Part shown: one piece after another, positions 45,189 to 53,035 of the stretch
Numbering within the stretch: the stretch's first letter is position 1
Layout of the letters: each line of letters opens with the position of its first letter
From: Bacillota bacterium
GTDB lineage: Bacteria; Bacillota; Clostridia; Oscillospirales; Oscillospiraceae
Direction: 5' to 3'
DNA length: 64,000 bases
Assembly (NCBI GenBank): GCA_021768085.1
Contig: JAETOJ010000006.1
Span: 1-64,000, forward strand
The notes under the pieces: generated by a model
Database searches by the model: none
What the model saw: the letters and a program-made list of their open reading frames with translations, nothing else
Told to the model about the DNA's origin: nothing
Translations under genes and position numbers: made by a program

Positions 45189-46205
45189 TCAGTCAGGCAG
45201 ACTTTCCCCCAAGGGAACCATGGCAAGATCATTCCGGTCGTCATAAAGGACAACCTCAAGCACCGTCCCGTCCTCGTCCTCCTCCAGGCGGCCCCGGCGG
45301 ATCAGGTCGTCCTTCAGCTGCTCCAGCAGCTTCCGGGTGGAGGGCTGGAAGGCCCCGTTTTCCAAGGCGGCCATCAGCTCCTCGTCGCCGTAAAAGTGGG
45401 CCATGTCGTAGGCGGCGTGGTTAAGGTAACTGGTGGAGTACCAGAGGATTGCCCACAATCGTGTGGCGGCGGCCTGCTCTCCCGGCCCGAATTTGTCCTC
45501 CGCCAGGGAGATCCAGAGCATGGGGTTATCCTCCGTGGCCCGGGGGTTGGGCTCCGCGATCAGGTAGTCCGAGCGATCCAGCACCTCCTGCCGCAGCTCC
45601 CGGTACCGGGCCTGCTGGCCGGGGAGGGGGGGCTGCCCGCCGAGGGGCGGCGTGATCCAGTTCCAGTCGTACCACTGGTTGTAGGATTCGATCCCGACGG
45701 CGGCCATGAGGTAGTCCCCCTCCCGGACAAATCGCTCCAGCCAGGCCAGCATCTGGCCCTTTTCCCGATCCAGGTTGGCATCCTCCAGCTGCGTACCGAG
45801 ATACGACACATCCTGTTTCAGTTCTTCGTTGCGGGCTAATAAGTCCTGCTGGTTGGCTACCGTGTCCTGTATGGAGGTTTTCAGCCTGTCATTTTCTTCC
45901 CGCAGCTCATCCACCGTCCGGATCTCCTCTATGGAGGCCTGAAGCCCGTCCAGCCTGGCATTCACGGAAAAGAGCTGGAACCCCAGCAGCAGTGCCGCCA
46001 GCACCGCCCCGCCCAACAGAACGCCCAGCCAGGGCAGCAGCCGCTCCTCCAGTGGGGGCTTTTTCGCCGCCGGGGACGGTGGGGGGCTGTCCTCTGGAGG
46101 CGGCGGGTCAAATTTGGGCGGATAGGAGACGGAGGAGGGGAGGGGTTGTTCCGACCGGCTCATGATCTCGTCCAGAATGTCCGCCGGGGGCTTTTTTTCG
46201 TCCAT
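45189..46205 (-). CDS. Membrane-anchored coiled-coil protein, paralog 2
   Basis: 338 aa with the same plan: the shared MDEKKPPADILDEIMSRSEQ start, Pro-rich stretch, helix at about 60-80 (LLPWLGVLLGGAVLAALLLG), coiled coil, then a different outer domain. Start at 46205 has AAAGGAG upstream. It is directly downstream of the parS site at 46310. Confidence 0.7.
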   Translation of the reverse strand: MDEKKPPADILDEIMSRSEQPLPSSVSYPPKFDPPPPEDSPPPSPAAKKPPLEERLLPWLGVLLGGAVLAALLLGFQLFSVNARLDGLQASIEEIRTVDELREENDRLKTSIQDTVANQQDLLARNEELKQDVSYLGTQLEDANLDREKGQMLAWLERFVREGDYLMAAVGIESYNQWYDWNWITPPLGGQPPLPGQQARYRELRQEVLDRSDYLIAEPNPRATEDNPMLWISLAEDKFGPGEQAAATRLWAILWYSTSYLNHAAYDMAHFYGDEELMAALENGAFQPSTRKLLEQLKDDLIRRGRLEEDEDGTVLEVVLYDDRNDLAMVPLGESLPD

Positions 46206-46309
46206 GGGGGTCTCCTTTCTAACGGGCCCTCCCACGAAAGCGCCCATCCGCTTTCGTGGGGAGAGGTGGGGCAGGGGAGCAGACGCAAGGAACCTTGTTT
46301 GCCCTGACG

Positions 46310-46325
46310 GGTTTCACGTGAAACA
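46310..46325 (+). promoter_or_regulatory. parS site 1
   Basis: GGTTTCACGTGAAACA, one base from the consensus TGTTTCACGTGAAACA, between two membrane coiled-coil genes. The hairpin CCCACGAAAGCG/CGCTTTCGTGGG lies about 50 bp to the left (46231-46260). Confidence 0.85.
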
Positions 46326-46333
46326 ATCTGCCA

Positions 46334-47113
46334 TCAGCCCTGCTGCTCCGGCTCCGCCGGTTCCGGAGTACCGAACAGCCGATTTGCAGGGTCGTCCTCG
46401 TCCAGGTAGCCCCGTTCTATCAGGATATCGCAGATCTCCCGCATCCGCGCCAGGGCGCTGTCCGAATCCGGCAGGTTGAGGCTGCCGGAGCTGGCCAGCG
46501 TCTGGAGGAAGTGGGCGCAGGCCTCGTAGTCCCGGGCCAGGAAGCCCTCCTCCAGTACCCAGAAGTTCAGCCAGCCCTCCGTCTTCTTATGCTGGTCGGA
46601 GAAATCGTCGAGCAGCTCGGCGTGCTGCTCTCGGAGTTCGTCCAGCTGTTTTTTCAGGTCGTCCCGCTCCTCCTGGAGCTGGCCGGCCTGCTCCTCCAGC
46701 GCCGCCTTTTCCTCCTTCAGAGCGTCGATCTCCTCCATCAGCTCCGCCCGGGACAGGTTCATGGTGTCCCGCAGGTCGCTGATGGCGGTCTCGCTGCTGC
46801 GCTGCTGGATGAAGTAGGCCAGCAGCAGCAGGACGAAGGCCGCCCCGAACAGCACCAGCAGATAGCGGTAAACGGAGGTGCGCTTGTTGGCCGGGGTGGA
46901 GGGCTTTTCCTTTTCCGGGCCGGGGGACGGCTTTGCGGAAACCTCGGCGGGGGTCTCCGGTGTTTCACGTGAAACTCGTCGGGACGAGCTGCGCTCACTC
47001 GCTTCCGCCTTCGGCGAAAGCTCCTCCGCTCCGCTGTCCCTCCTCTCCCCATCGAACCCGCGACCCTGGGCTTCGATGGGGGCCCCGGAAGCGTCAAAGG
47101 GCTTGTCGCTCAC
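46334..47113 (-). CDS. Membrane-anchored coiled-coil protein next to parB
   Basis: 259 aa. Acidic soluble start (1-80), membrane helix at about 83-103 (YRYLLVLFGAAFVLLLLAYF), long coiled coil (about 118-172) and a small domain. Shares its overall plan, and ICDILIERGYLDEDD-like end features, with the two paralogs downstream. The GTG start overlaps the parB stop (GTGA), so it is translated with parB. A parS site (46961-46976) lies inside its coding region. Role unknown. Confidence 0.7.
   Translation of the reverse strand: MSDKPFDASGAPIEAQGRGFDGERRDSGAEELSPKAEASERSSSRRVSRETPETPAEVSAKPSPGPEKEKPSTPANKRTSVYRYLLVLFGAAFVLLLLAYFIQQRSSETAISDLRDTMNLSRAELMEEIDALKEEKAALEEQAGQLQEERDDLKKQLDELREQHAELLDDFSDQHKKTEGWLNFWVLEEGFLARDYEACAHFLQTLASSGSLNLPDSDSALARMREICDILIERGYLDEDDPANRLFGTPEPAEPEQQG
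46961..46976 (+). promoter_or_regulatory. parS site 2 (inside a coding region)
   Basis: TGTTTCACGTGAAACT, 15 of 16 bases of the consensus. It encodes part of RVSRETP in the minus-strand gene. Confidence 0.85.
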
Positions 47114-48012
47114 GCCTCAACGCCCCCTTCCTCCGGTCGCTGAGCAGGCTTGAGCTGGGCCAACTGCTCCAGCAGGTCGTTCAGATCGTCCACATTATAA
47201 TATTCCAGTTCCAGCCTGCCCTTCTTCCGTCCGTTGGAGATGGTCACCTTCCGGCCCAGCCGCTGGGACAGATCCTTCTGGGCGCTCTCGATATACAGGC
47301 GGTTCTCGTCGGCGGGCCTGGGCTTTTTCTCCTTGGGGGGCTCCAGGGTGAAGTGCTTGGCGGCGCTCTCCGCCTGCCGGACGCTCAGGCCCTCGTCCAC
47401 AAGCTTTTGGGCGAAGGCGGTCTGGGCCTGCTCTCCCTCCACCATGAGGATAGCCCTGCCGTGTCCGGCGGACAGCTTCCCCTCCACCAGCAGCTCCCGC
47501 ACGGCGGGGGGCAGGGCGGTGAGCCGCAGGGCGTTGGCGATGGCGGGCCGGGACTTGCCCATCCGCCGGGCCAGCTCCTCCTGGGTCAGCCCGTAGTCGG
47601 TGAGCAGGGCCAGGTAGCCCTCTGCCTCCTCCACCGGGTTCAGATCTTCCCGCTGGAGGTTTTCAATGAGGCCGATCTCCATCACCTTGCGGTCGTCCGC
47701 CTCGATGATAACCACCGGCACCTCCTTCCGGCCGGCCAGCTTGGCCGCCCGCCACCGCCGCTCGCCGGCGATGATCTGATAATAGCCGGTGGACAGCCGC
47801 CGCACCGTCAGCGGCTGAATGATGCCATGCTCCTCAATGGAGGCGGACAGATCCGCCAGTGCCTCGTCATCAAACCGCTTTCTGGGCTGGTTCAGCCCCG
47901 GCTCCACCTGGGAGATGGGCAGCATCACGGAGCCCGCCTCCTGGCTTTGCAGGGTGGTGGCGTCCCCCATAAGGGCGTCCAGCCCCTTGCCCAGACCTTT
48001 GGCCTTTCCCAT
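47110..48012 (-). CDS. parB: Chromosome partitioning protein ParB/Spo0J
   Basis: 300 aa. GLGKGLDALMG start, ParB-N CTPase domain with GERRWRAAKLAG (about 85-96) and ENLQREDLNP (about 119-128), HTH LTQEELARRMGKSRPAIANAL (about 144-164) for parS binding, and a C-terminal dimer domain. It loads condensin and drives segregation with ParA. Start at 48012 (ATGGGAAAGGC) has GGAG upstream; the longer reading frame overlaps parA. Confidence 0.96.
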   Translation of the reverse strand: MGKAKGLGKGLDALMGDATTLQSQEAGSVMLPISQVEPGLNQPRKRFDDEALADLSASIEEHGIIQPLTVRRLSTGYYQIIAGERRWRAAKLAGRKEVPVVIIEADDRKVMEIGLIENLQREDLNPVEEAEGYLALLTDYGLTQEELARRMGKSRPAIANALRLTALPPAVRELLVEGKLSAGHGRAILMVEGEQAQTAFAQKLVDEGLSVRQAESAAKHFTLEPPKEKKPRPADENRLYIESAQKDLSQRLGRKVTISNGRKKGRLELEYYNVDDLNDLLEQLAQLKPAQRPEEGGVEA

Positions 48013-48031
48013 CTGGTTCACTCCATTTCTT

Positions 48032-48802
48032 CTATTTCTTCGCGGCGATAGGGTTCTTGGTGAGAAATTCTTTCGCCAGAGCCACATAGGCGTCCGTCCC
48101 CCGGGAGAGGGGGTCGTACACCGTGACAGGCACCCCGTGGCTGGGGGCCTCGGACAGACGGACGTTCCGCGGAATCACCGAGGCGTACACCTTGCCGGGG
48201 AGGTGCCGCTTGACCTCCTCCGCCACTTGGAGGGACAGGTTGGTGCGTCCATCGTACATGGTCAGCACCACTCCTTCCAACTCCAGGGCGGGGTTGAGCC
48301 GCTGCTTGGCCAGCCGGACGGTATACATCAAATCGCTCAGCCCCTCCAGGGCATAGTACTCGCACTGTACCGGCACCAGCAGGGTGTCGGCGGCGCACAG
48401 CCCATCCAGAGTCAGCAGTTCCAGGGAGGGGGGGCAGTCGATAAACAGGAAGTCGTAGCGATCCTTGATCTCCTCCAGCGCGTCCCGCAGCCGGAACTCC
48501 CGCCGATCCAGTCCAATGAGTTCCACCGTGGCCCCAGACAGGGCCTTATTAGAGGGAACCACGTCCGCCCACTTGGTGGGTACAATGGCCTTGGAGATGG
48601 GGACGCCCCCCAAGATCACGTCATAGACGCTGGGGGAGCGGGTTTTGTCCAGCCCGAAGCCGGAGGTGGCGTTGCCCTGGGGGTCGAAGTCGCACACCAG
48701 CACCCGTGCGCCCTGGGCAGTGAGGGCGGCGGCCAGATTGACGCAGGACGTGGTTTTACCCACGCCGCCCTTTTGGTTGACAACGGCAATACTTTTGCCC
48801 AT
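48032..48802 (-). CDS. parA: Chromosome partitioning ATPase ParA/Soj
   Basis: A 256-aa deviant Walker ATPase: VVNQKGGVGKTT at about 7-18, CDFDPQGNATSGFG, and FLFIDCPPSLELLT. It works with ParB-parS for origin segregation and DnaA control. Start at 48802 begins the conserved MGKSIAVVNQKGG, with AGGGGGA upstream. parB follows after 19 bp. Confidence 0.96.
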   Translation of the reverse strand: MGKSIAVVNQKGGVGKTTSCVNLAAALTAQGARVLVCDFDPQGNATSGFGLDKTRSPSVYDVILGGVPISKAIVPTKWADVVPSNKALSGATVELIGLDRREFRLRDALEEIKDRYDFLFIDCPPSLELLTLDGLCAADTLLVPVQCEYYALEGLSDLMYTVRLAKQRLNPALELEGVVLTMYDGRTNLSLQVAEEVKRHLPGKVYASVIPRNVRLSEAPSHGVPVTVYDPLSRGTDAYVALAKEFLTKNPIAAKK

Positions 48803-48858
48803 AGGAGAATCCCCCTTTTTGCTGCGAACGCGCACCGCGGCGCGTCTGGGCCACCAGA

Positions 48859-48874
48859 TGTTTCACGTGAAACA
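48859..48874 (+). promoter_or_regulatory. parS site 3 (perfect)
   Basis: TGTTTCACGTGAAACA, a full 16-bp palindrome, 57 bp upstream of parA. About 90 bp further right is a hairpin CCCCACAAAAGCG/CGCTTTTGCGGGG (about 48949-48980). Confidence 0.95.
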
Positions 48875-49188
48875 ACGTTGGGGCGAAGTCCACATTGTTC
48901 CGCATTCGGCCCTGCCGAAAGCTCCACACACTCCCTCGCCCCTCCGCTCCCCACAAAAGCGGAAAGACGCTTTTGCGGGGATCCTGGGCGCCCGCTGTGC
49001 CCGCGTTGGCGGGTAAAATTCATTATATCCTGTTTGACGGTTGATTGCAACTGTTTGGGGAAAAAAGATGGGGTGGGGTTCCTTCTGTGAACCCCCTGCG
49101 GGGGCGGGCAGTCACACCGGTCGGGTGTGACATGGAGGCCGGTTGCCCCCAGGCCCCTGAGCCCCAAGGGGAAGGGGTGGTGGGGCTG

Positions 49189-49805
49189 CGCCCTGCCGGG
49201 GGCGTTCCTTTCTGCTCGTGCAGAAAGGAACCGAAAGACACGCTTAGGGAGTGGCCTCCGGCGGACGCTTCGCGTCCTTAGTCGGCCTCCCCCTAAGAAC
49301 CCCCTTTTTACGGGGGCTGTCAGATCGGAGAATGGGTGGATACCTTTCCGGCGCGGTGGTGATACGGACGCAGATCCCCCTCTCGCCGCTGCCGCTGAAT
49401 GGTGTGGGTACTGAGAAATGGGTGGGATCCATGGACAGCGCGCCTGGAGGTCGTGTGGTGCCTGCCGCGGTGGCCTTCGGGCGCGCTCCTGGAACATATG
49501 GCAGTTAGCCTGAGAAATTCAGGCGTTCAAAATAGAACCCCGCATTCTCAGTGCCCGAGAAAGGCAGGCCCGGTGTGGGCCGGAAAACGAAGGGAAATCC
49601 GTTCGTAACCCGCAAAAGCCGGTCACTCCCCCACCGCGCTAAAAACGGCGTGCCCTTGACTTTAACGGGGGTTCTTAGGGGGTAAGCCGCCTGTGAGCGA
49701 GGGAGCGCCCTTTGCTCCCGAAGTCGAACCGGCGGCTTACCCCCTAAGCGCGCTCTTTGGTTACTTTCTCTCGCGAGAGAGAAAGTAACGCCCCCGGCAG
49801 GGGCT
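49189..49805 (+). repeat. 615-bp non-coding element, copy 2
   Basis: Second copy, same core orientation as 27132-27744. Outer hairpins CTTTCTGCTCGTGCAGAAAG (left) and CTTTCTCTCGCGAGAGAGAAAG (right) are kept, and the core (49300-49678) again begins AACCCCC and ends GGGGGTT. The inner hairpin loops are swapped relative to copy 1. AGCGCGCC (49437-49444) pairs fully with GGCGCGCT (49480-49487), where copy 1 has two wobble pairs. Region 48803-49188 and the flanks hold no gene. Confidence 0.85.
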
Positions 49806-49908
49806 CCTGCCCTAAAGGGTGTTCAGGGAATTTCCCTGAAACCATTGCCCCCATTTTTGTGTTATGATAGGTGAAAGATGTCTTTCGACCCAAGGAGGTG
49901 AACTACCA

Positions 49909-50475
49909 TTGACTGAGGAACAGTTGGTCAAATCCCTGGCCCAGGGCGAGCCGTCCGCCCTGGAGGTACTTATCGACCGCTATACGCCCTATGTGTCCGC
50001 CGTGATCTCCCGCATTCTGCGGGGGCGTCAGGCGGATGTGGAGGAGCTGACGGCGGACGTATTCCTGGCGGCCTGGGACAACCGGGGCAAGCTGCGCTCC
50101 GGACAAGTGAAGGGCTACCTGGGGGCCATTGCCCGGAACCGGGCGTTCAACTTGCTCCGGGCCAGCCGGGAGAGCCTGCCCCTGGAGGACGACGTGCTGC
50201 TGCTGGAGACGGAGGGCCCCGACCGGGCGCTGGACAAAAAGGAGACGGCCCGATTGGTGAACCAGGCGCTGTCCCGGCTGGACAAACCCCAGCGGGAGCT
50301 GTTCGTGCGCCACTACTACTACGGCCAGACGGTGCAGGAGGCGGCGCTGGTCATGGGACTGAACCAGTCCACCGCCAAGACCTGGCTGCGCCGGGGGCGG
50401 GAGACGCTGAAAACAATCTTAGAACAGGAGGGCTACGGACATGAAGCGGTTGGAGATCTCCAAGCTGATGGATGA
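49909..50475 (+). CDS. Sigma-70 family (ECF-like) sigma factor
   Basis: 188 aa. Region 2 (about 10-80, RYTPYVSAVISRIL, DVFLAAWDN) and region 4 (about 125-175, HYYYGQTVQEAALVMGLNQSTAKTWLRRG). TTG start at 49909 with AAGGAGG 10 bp upstream; an in-frame ATG further up at 49864 would cover the ribosome site. It overlaps the next gene by 35 bp, which encodes a membrane protein likely to be its partner. Confidence 0.85.
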   Translation: MTEEQLVKSLAQGEPSALEVLIDRYTPYVSAVISRILRGRQADVEELTADVFLAAWDNRGKLRSGQVKGYLGAIARNRAFNLLRASRESLPLEDDVLLLETEGPDRALDKKETARLVNQALSRLDKPQRELFVRHYYYGQTVQEAALVMGLNQSTAKTWLRRGRETLKTILEQEGYGHEAVGDLQADG

Positions 50476-51139
50476 ATACATGGACAACGAGTTTTGCCCG
50501 GAGGAGGGGAGCGCCACCAGTACGGCGGCGGTAAAGGCCCGGGTGCTGGCCCAGGCTTCCCCGGCGAAGAAGCGGCGGATGCCGCGTTGGAAAACGGCGC
50601 TGATTGCAGCGGCGCTGGCGGTGGGAGCCGTGCTGTGCATCGCGGCGGGCCTGCCCGCAACGGTGTATTATCTTCTCAACGGCGGCACTGTGACCGTCCA
50701 GCAAGGGCCAAACGGCTATAAATCCTATGATTTCTCAAATCAGTTCCCCACTGAGCCTGTGGTGCTGGAGGATGGGCGGCTCTGGCTGGTTCTGGACGGA
50801 GAGCGCACCGACATTACCGACCAGATCAATATGGAGACACCTTATATTATGGAGCGTACGGATCCGGAAAGCGGCCTCACCAACTTCCTGATTGTGGGCG
50901 GTACGCCGGAGGACTTTGGCTACTGCTCGTATCAGGAAGTACCGTCCGGCGGGTTTGCGGGCGGTGGAAGCGGTGGCTGCTATACGTCCTATTCCACCAT
51001 TGACGGGGTGCCCTATGATGTGCGCGACCTCACCCCGGAGCAGTATGAACAGAGAGACCCTGGCGGGGACTATGACGAGTGGCGGCCCTGGTATCTGAAC
51101 GCCATGGAGCAGCTACGTGAGCGGGGATACAACTGGTGA
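50441..51139 (+). CDS. Membrane protein, probable partner/anti-sigma of the upstream sigma factor
   Basis: 232 aa, soluble start (1-50), one helix at about 53-75 (TALIAAALAVGAVLCIAAGLP), then an outer domain rich in Gly and aromatic residues. It lacks a zinc-finger motif, so the anti-sigma role rests on context: it starts 35 bp before the sigma gene ends. The outer domain is not recognised. Confidence 0.6.
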   Translation: MKRLEISKLMDEYMDNEFCPEEGSATSTAAVKARVLAQASPAKKRRMPRWKTALIAAALAVGAVLCIAAGLPATVYYLLNGGTVTVQQGPNGYKSYDFSNQFPTEPVVLEDGRLWLVLDGERTDITDQINMETPYIMERTDPESGLTNFLIVGGTPEDFGYCSYQEVPSGGFAGGGSGGCYTSYSTIDGVPYDVRDLTPEQYEQRDPGGDYDEWRPWYLNAMEQLRERGYNW

Positions 51140-51170
51140 CCCCTTCCCTTTTTCCCGCGCCTGTGATACA

Positions 51171-51201
51171 ATGGACTCCCCCACGGGGGAGTCCATTTTT
51201 A
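51171..51201 (+). terminator. Terminator of the sigma operon
   Basis: ATGGACTCCCCC/GGGGGAGTCCAT, 12 bp with a 2-nt loop, then TTTTT. Directly followed by parS site 4. Confidence 0.85.
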
Positions 51202-51202
51202 A

Positions 51203-51218
51203 CGTTTCACGTGAAACA
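51203..51218 (+). promoter_or_regulatory. parS site 4
   Basis: CGTTTCACGTGAAACA, 15 of 16 consensus bases, between the terminator and tadA. Confidence 0.85.
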
Positions 51219-51237
51219 TCGGGAGGCGTATTTACCA

Positions 51238-51714
51238 TTGACTGATCAAGACTATATGCGCGAAGCCCTGAAGCTGGCAGGGGAGTGCCTCCCCCACAGG
51301 GATGTCCCCGTGGGCTGCGTCGTCGTCTCCCCAGACGGCGCGATCATCGGCCGCGGCCGCAACCGCCGGGAGGAGCTGGGCCGCGCCACCGCCCACGCCG
51401 AAGTGGAGGCCATCGAAGCTGCCTGCGCTGCCCTGGGAAGCTGGCGGCTGGAGGGCTGCCGGCTGTACGTCACCCTGGAGCCCTGCCCCATGTGCGCCGG
51501 GGCCATTATCAACGCCCGGATCAAAGAGCTGTACTTCGGCGCCCGGGAGGGGAAATCCGGCTGCTGCGGCTCCATTTTGAACCTGTTTTGTGAGCCCTTC
51601 AACCATCACCCTCGGGTATACGGCGGGCTGCTGGAGGAGGAGTGCCGCGCTCTGCTGGAGGACTTCTTCCGCACCCTGCGGGAGAGGCCGGGCCGGGGAA
51701 ATTTTCCCGGATAG
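51238..51714 (+). CDS. tadA: tRNA-specific adenosine deaminase TadA
   Basis: A 158-aa zinc deaminase: HAE motif at 53-55 (His53, Glu55) and PCPMC at 82-86 (Cys83, Cys86). Converts A34 to inosine in tRNA-Arg(ACG). TTG start at 51238 with GGGAGG upstream. An in-frame start at 51136 would run through the parS site, so it is rejected. YitT gene follows. Confidence 0.93.
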   Translation: MTDQDYMREALKLAGECLPHRDVPVGCVVVSPDGAIIGRGRNRREELGRATAHAEVEAIEAACAALGSWRLEGCRLYVTLEPCPMCAGAIINARIKELYFGAREGKSGCCGSILNLFCEPFNHHPRVYGGLLEEECRALLEDFFRTLRERPGRGNFPG

Positions 51715-51718
51715 CCCC

Positions 51719-51747
51719 TTGCCGTTTTGGGAAAACTCTGGTAGAAT
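51719..51747 (+). promoter_or_regulatory. Promoter of the YitT gene
   Basis: TTGCCG (51719-51724), 17-bp spacer, TAGAAT (51742-51747). The transcript then carries a leader hairpin GGCCCCGGTG/CACCGGGGCC (51753-51776) upstream of the ribosome site. Confidence 0.6.
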
Positions 51748-51803
51748 AGCAAGGCCCCGGTGTTCCCACCGGGGCCATCTGTGTGGAAAGAGGGCCAAAC
51801 ACC

Positions 51804-52658
51804 ATGCGTCAGAAACTCGCGGCGGTACGGGAGTACGCCATGCTCACCCTGGGCACCTTCCTGGTGGCTGCTGGCGTCTACTTCTTTAAGTTTCCCAACC
51901 AGTTCAACACCGGAGGCGTCACCGGCCTGGCGGTGATCCTCAACGCGGTGATCCCGGCGGTGAGCGCCTCCACCTTCGCCTCCGTTATCAACATCGCCTT
52001 CCTGGTGCTGGGTTTTGTGGCCCTGGACAAGAGCTTCGGGGTGCGCACTGTGTACTGCACCATCCTGTTTTCCGCCATGCTGTCCGGGCTGGAGTGGCTG
52101 TGTCCCCTGTCCGCCCCGCTGACGGATCAAAAAACCCTGGAGCTGTTCTTCGCGGTGATCCTGCCCTCCCTGGGCTCGGCCATCCTGTTCAATCTGCAAA
52201 GCTCCACCGGCGGCACCGACATCCTGGCCATGATCCTCAAGCGGTTCAGCAGCATGGACATCGGCATGGCCCTGCTGTATGTGGACGTGCTCATCGCCGC
52301 CTCCACCCTGTATTTTGTGGGCATGGAGGCGGGGCTGTACTCCATTTTGGGTCTGGTGCTGAAATCGGTGGTGGTGGACACAGTGATCGAGTCCCTGAAC
52401 CGCCGCAAGAGCTTTATCGCCGTCACCTCCTGCCCGGAGGAGGTGTGCGATTTCATCACCCATAAGCTGAACCGCTCCGCCACCTTCTGGGAGGCCCAGG
52501 GGGCCTACTCCCACGAGGCCAAGTGGGTGGTGCTCACAGCGCTGTCCCGTTCCCAGGCGGTGGCGCTGCGGGTGTACCTCAAGTCGGCGGATCCCCACGC
52601 CTTCATCCTGGTGACTAACTCCAGCGAGATCTTCGGCAAGGGTTTTATGCGGGCATAA
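51804..52658 (+). CDS. YitT family membrane protein (DUF2179)
   Basis: 284 aa. Five to six membrane helices in the first 180 residues (GTFLVAAGVYFFKFPNQFNT, STGGTDILAMI) followed by a soluble DUF2179 domain (about 200-284, SCPEEVCDFITHKLNRSATF). YitT proteins are membrane proteins of undefined function. Start at 51804 (MRQKLAAVREY) with AAAGAGGG upstream. Confidence 0.85.
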   Translation: MRQKLAAVREYAMLTLGTFLVAAGVYFFKFPNQFNTGGVTGLAVILNAVIPAVSASTFASVINIAFLVLGFVALDKSFGVRTVYCTILFSAMLSGLEWLCPLSAPLTDQKTLELFFAVILPSLGSAILFNLQSSTGGTDILAMILKRFSSMDIGMALLYVDVLIAASTLYFVGMEAGLYSILGLVLKSVVVDTVIESLNRRKSFIAVTSCPEEVCDFITHKLNRSATFWEAQGAYSHEAKWVVLTALSRSQAVALRVYLKSADPHAFILVTNSSEIFGKGFMRA

Positions 52659-52663
52659 CAAAG

Positions 52664-52689
52664 GCCCTCCCCCCGGAAGGGGGGAGGGC
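52664..52689. terminator. Terminator between YitT and azlD genes
   Basis: GCCCTCCCCCC/GGGGGGAGGGC around a short loop, with TTATTGT on the plus side; convergent genes share it. Confidence 0.7.
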
Positions 52690-52708
52690 TTATTGTATGG
52701 CAGCCTCC

Positions 52709-53035
52709 TCAGAACACCACCTGTACCAGCACCATATAGAGGATAGTGCCCCCCACAATGGACAGCATGTTGTTCTTTTTCCAAAGGTGGAGGGCCACCA
52801 CCGCCGCCCCGGCGATAAGTCCCGGGGCCCAGCCCGCAGGTGAGGCAAAGCTGGTGCCCCGGTAGCAATAGACGATGAGCATGGCGATGACCGCCGGGGG
52901 CAGGAACCGCCCCAGATAGAGCACCACCTCCGACGGCTTCCCGCCCCGGCCGAACAGCAGGAAGGGTAGCGCCCGGGTCAAAAAGGTCACCACGGCCATC
53001 ACCACCACCAGCGCCGCGATCTGCCCGGTTGTCAT
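52709..53035 (-). CDS. azlD: Branched-chain amino acid exporter small subunit AzlD
   Basis: 108 aa with four hydrophobic segments (about 5-24, 38-58, 67-86, 90-108). AzlD works with AzlC to export branched-chain amino acids or analogues. It overlaps the azlC stop by 4 bp (ATGA). Confidence 0.88.
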   Translation of the reverse strand: MTTGQIAALVVVMAVVTFLTRALPFLLFGRGGKPSEVVLYLGRFLPPAVIAMLIVYCYRGTSFASPAGWAPGLIAGAAVVALHLWKKNNMLSIVGGTILYMVLVQVVF

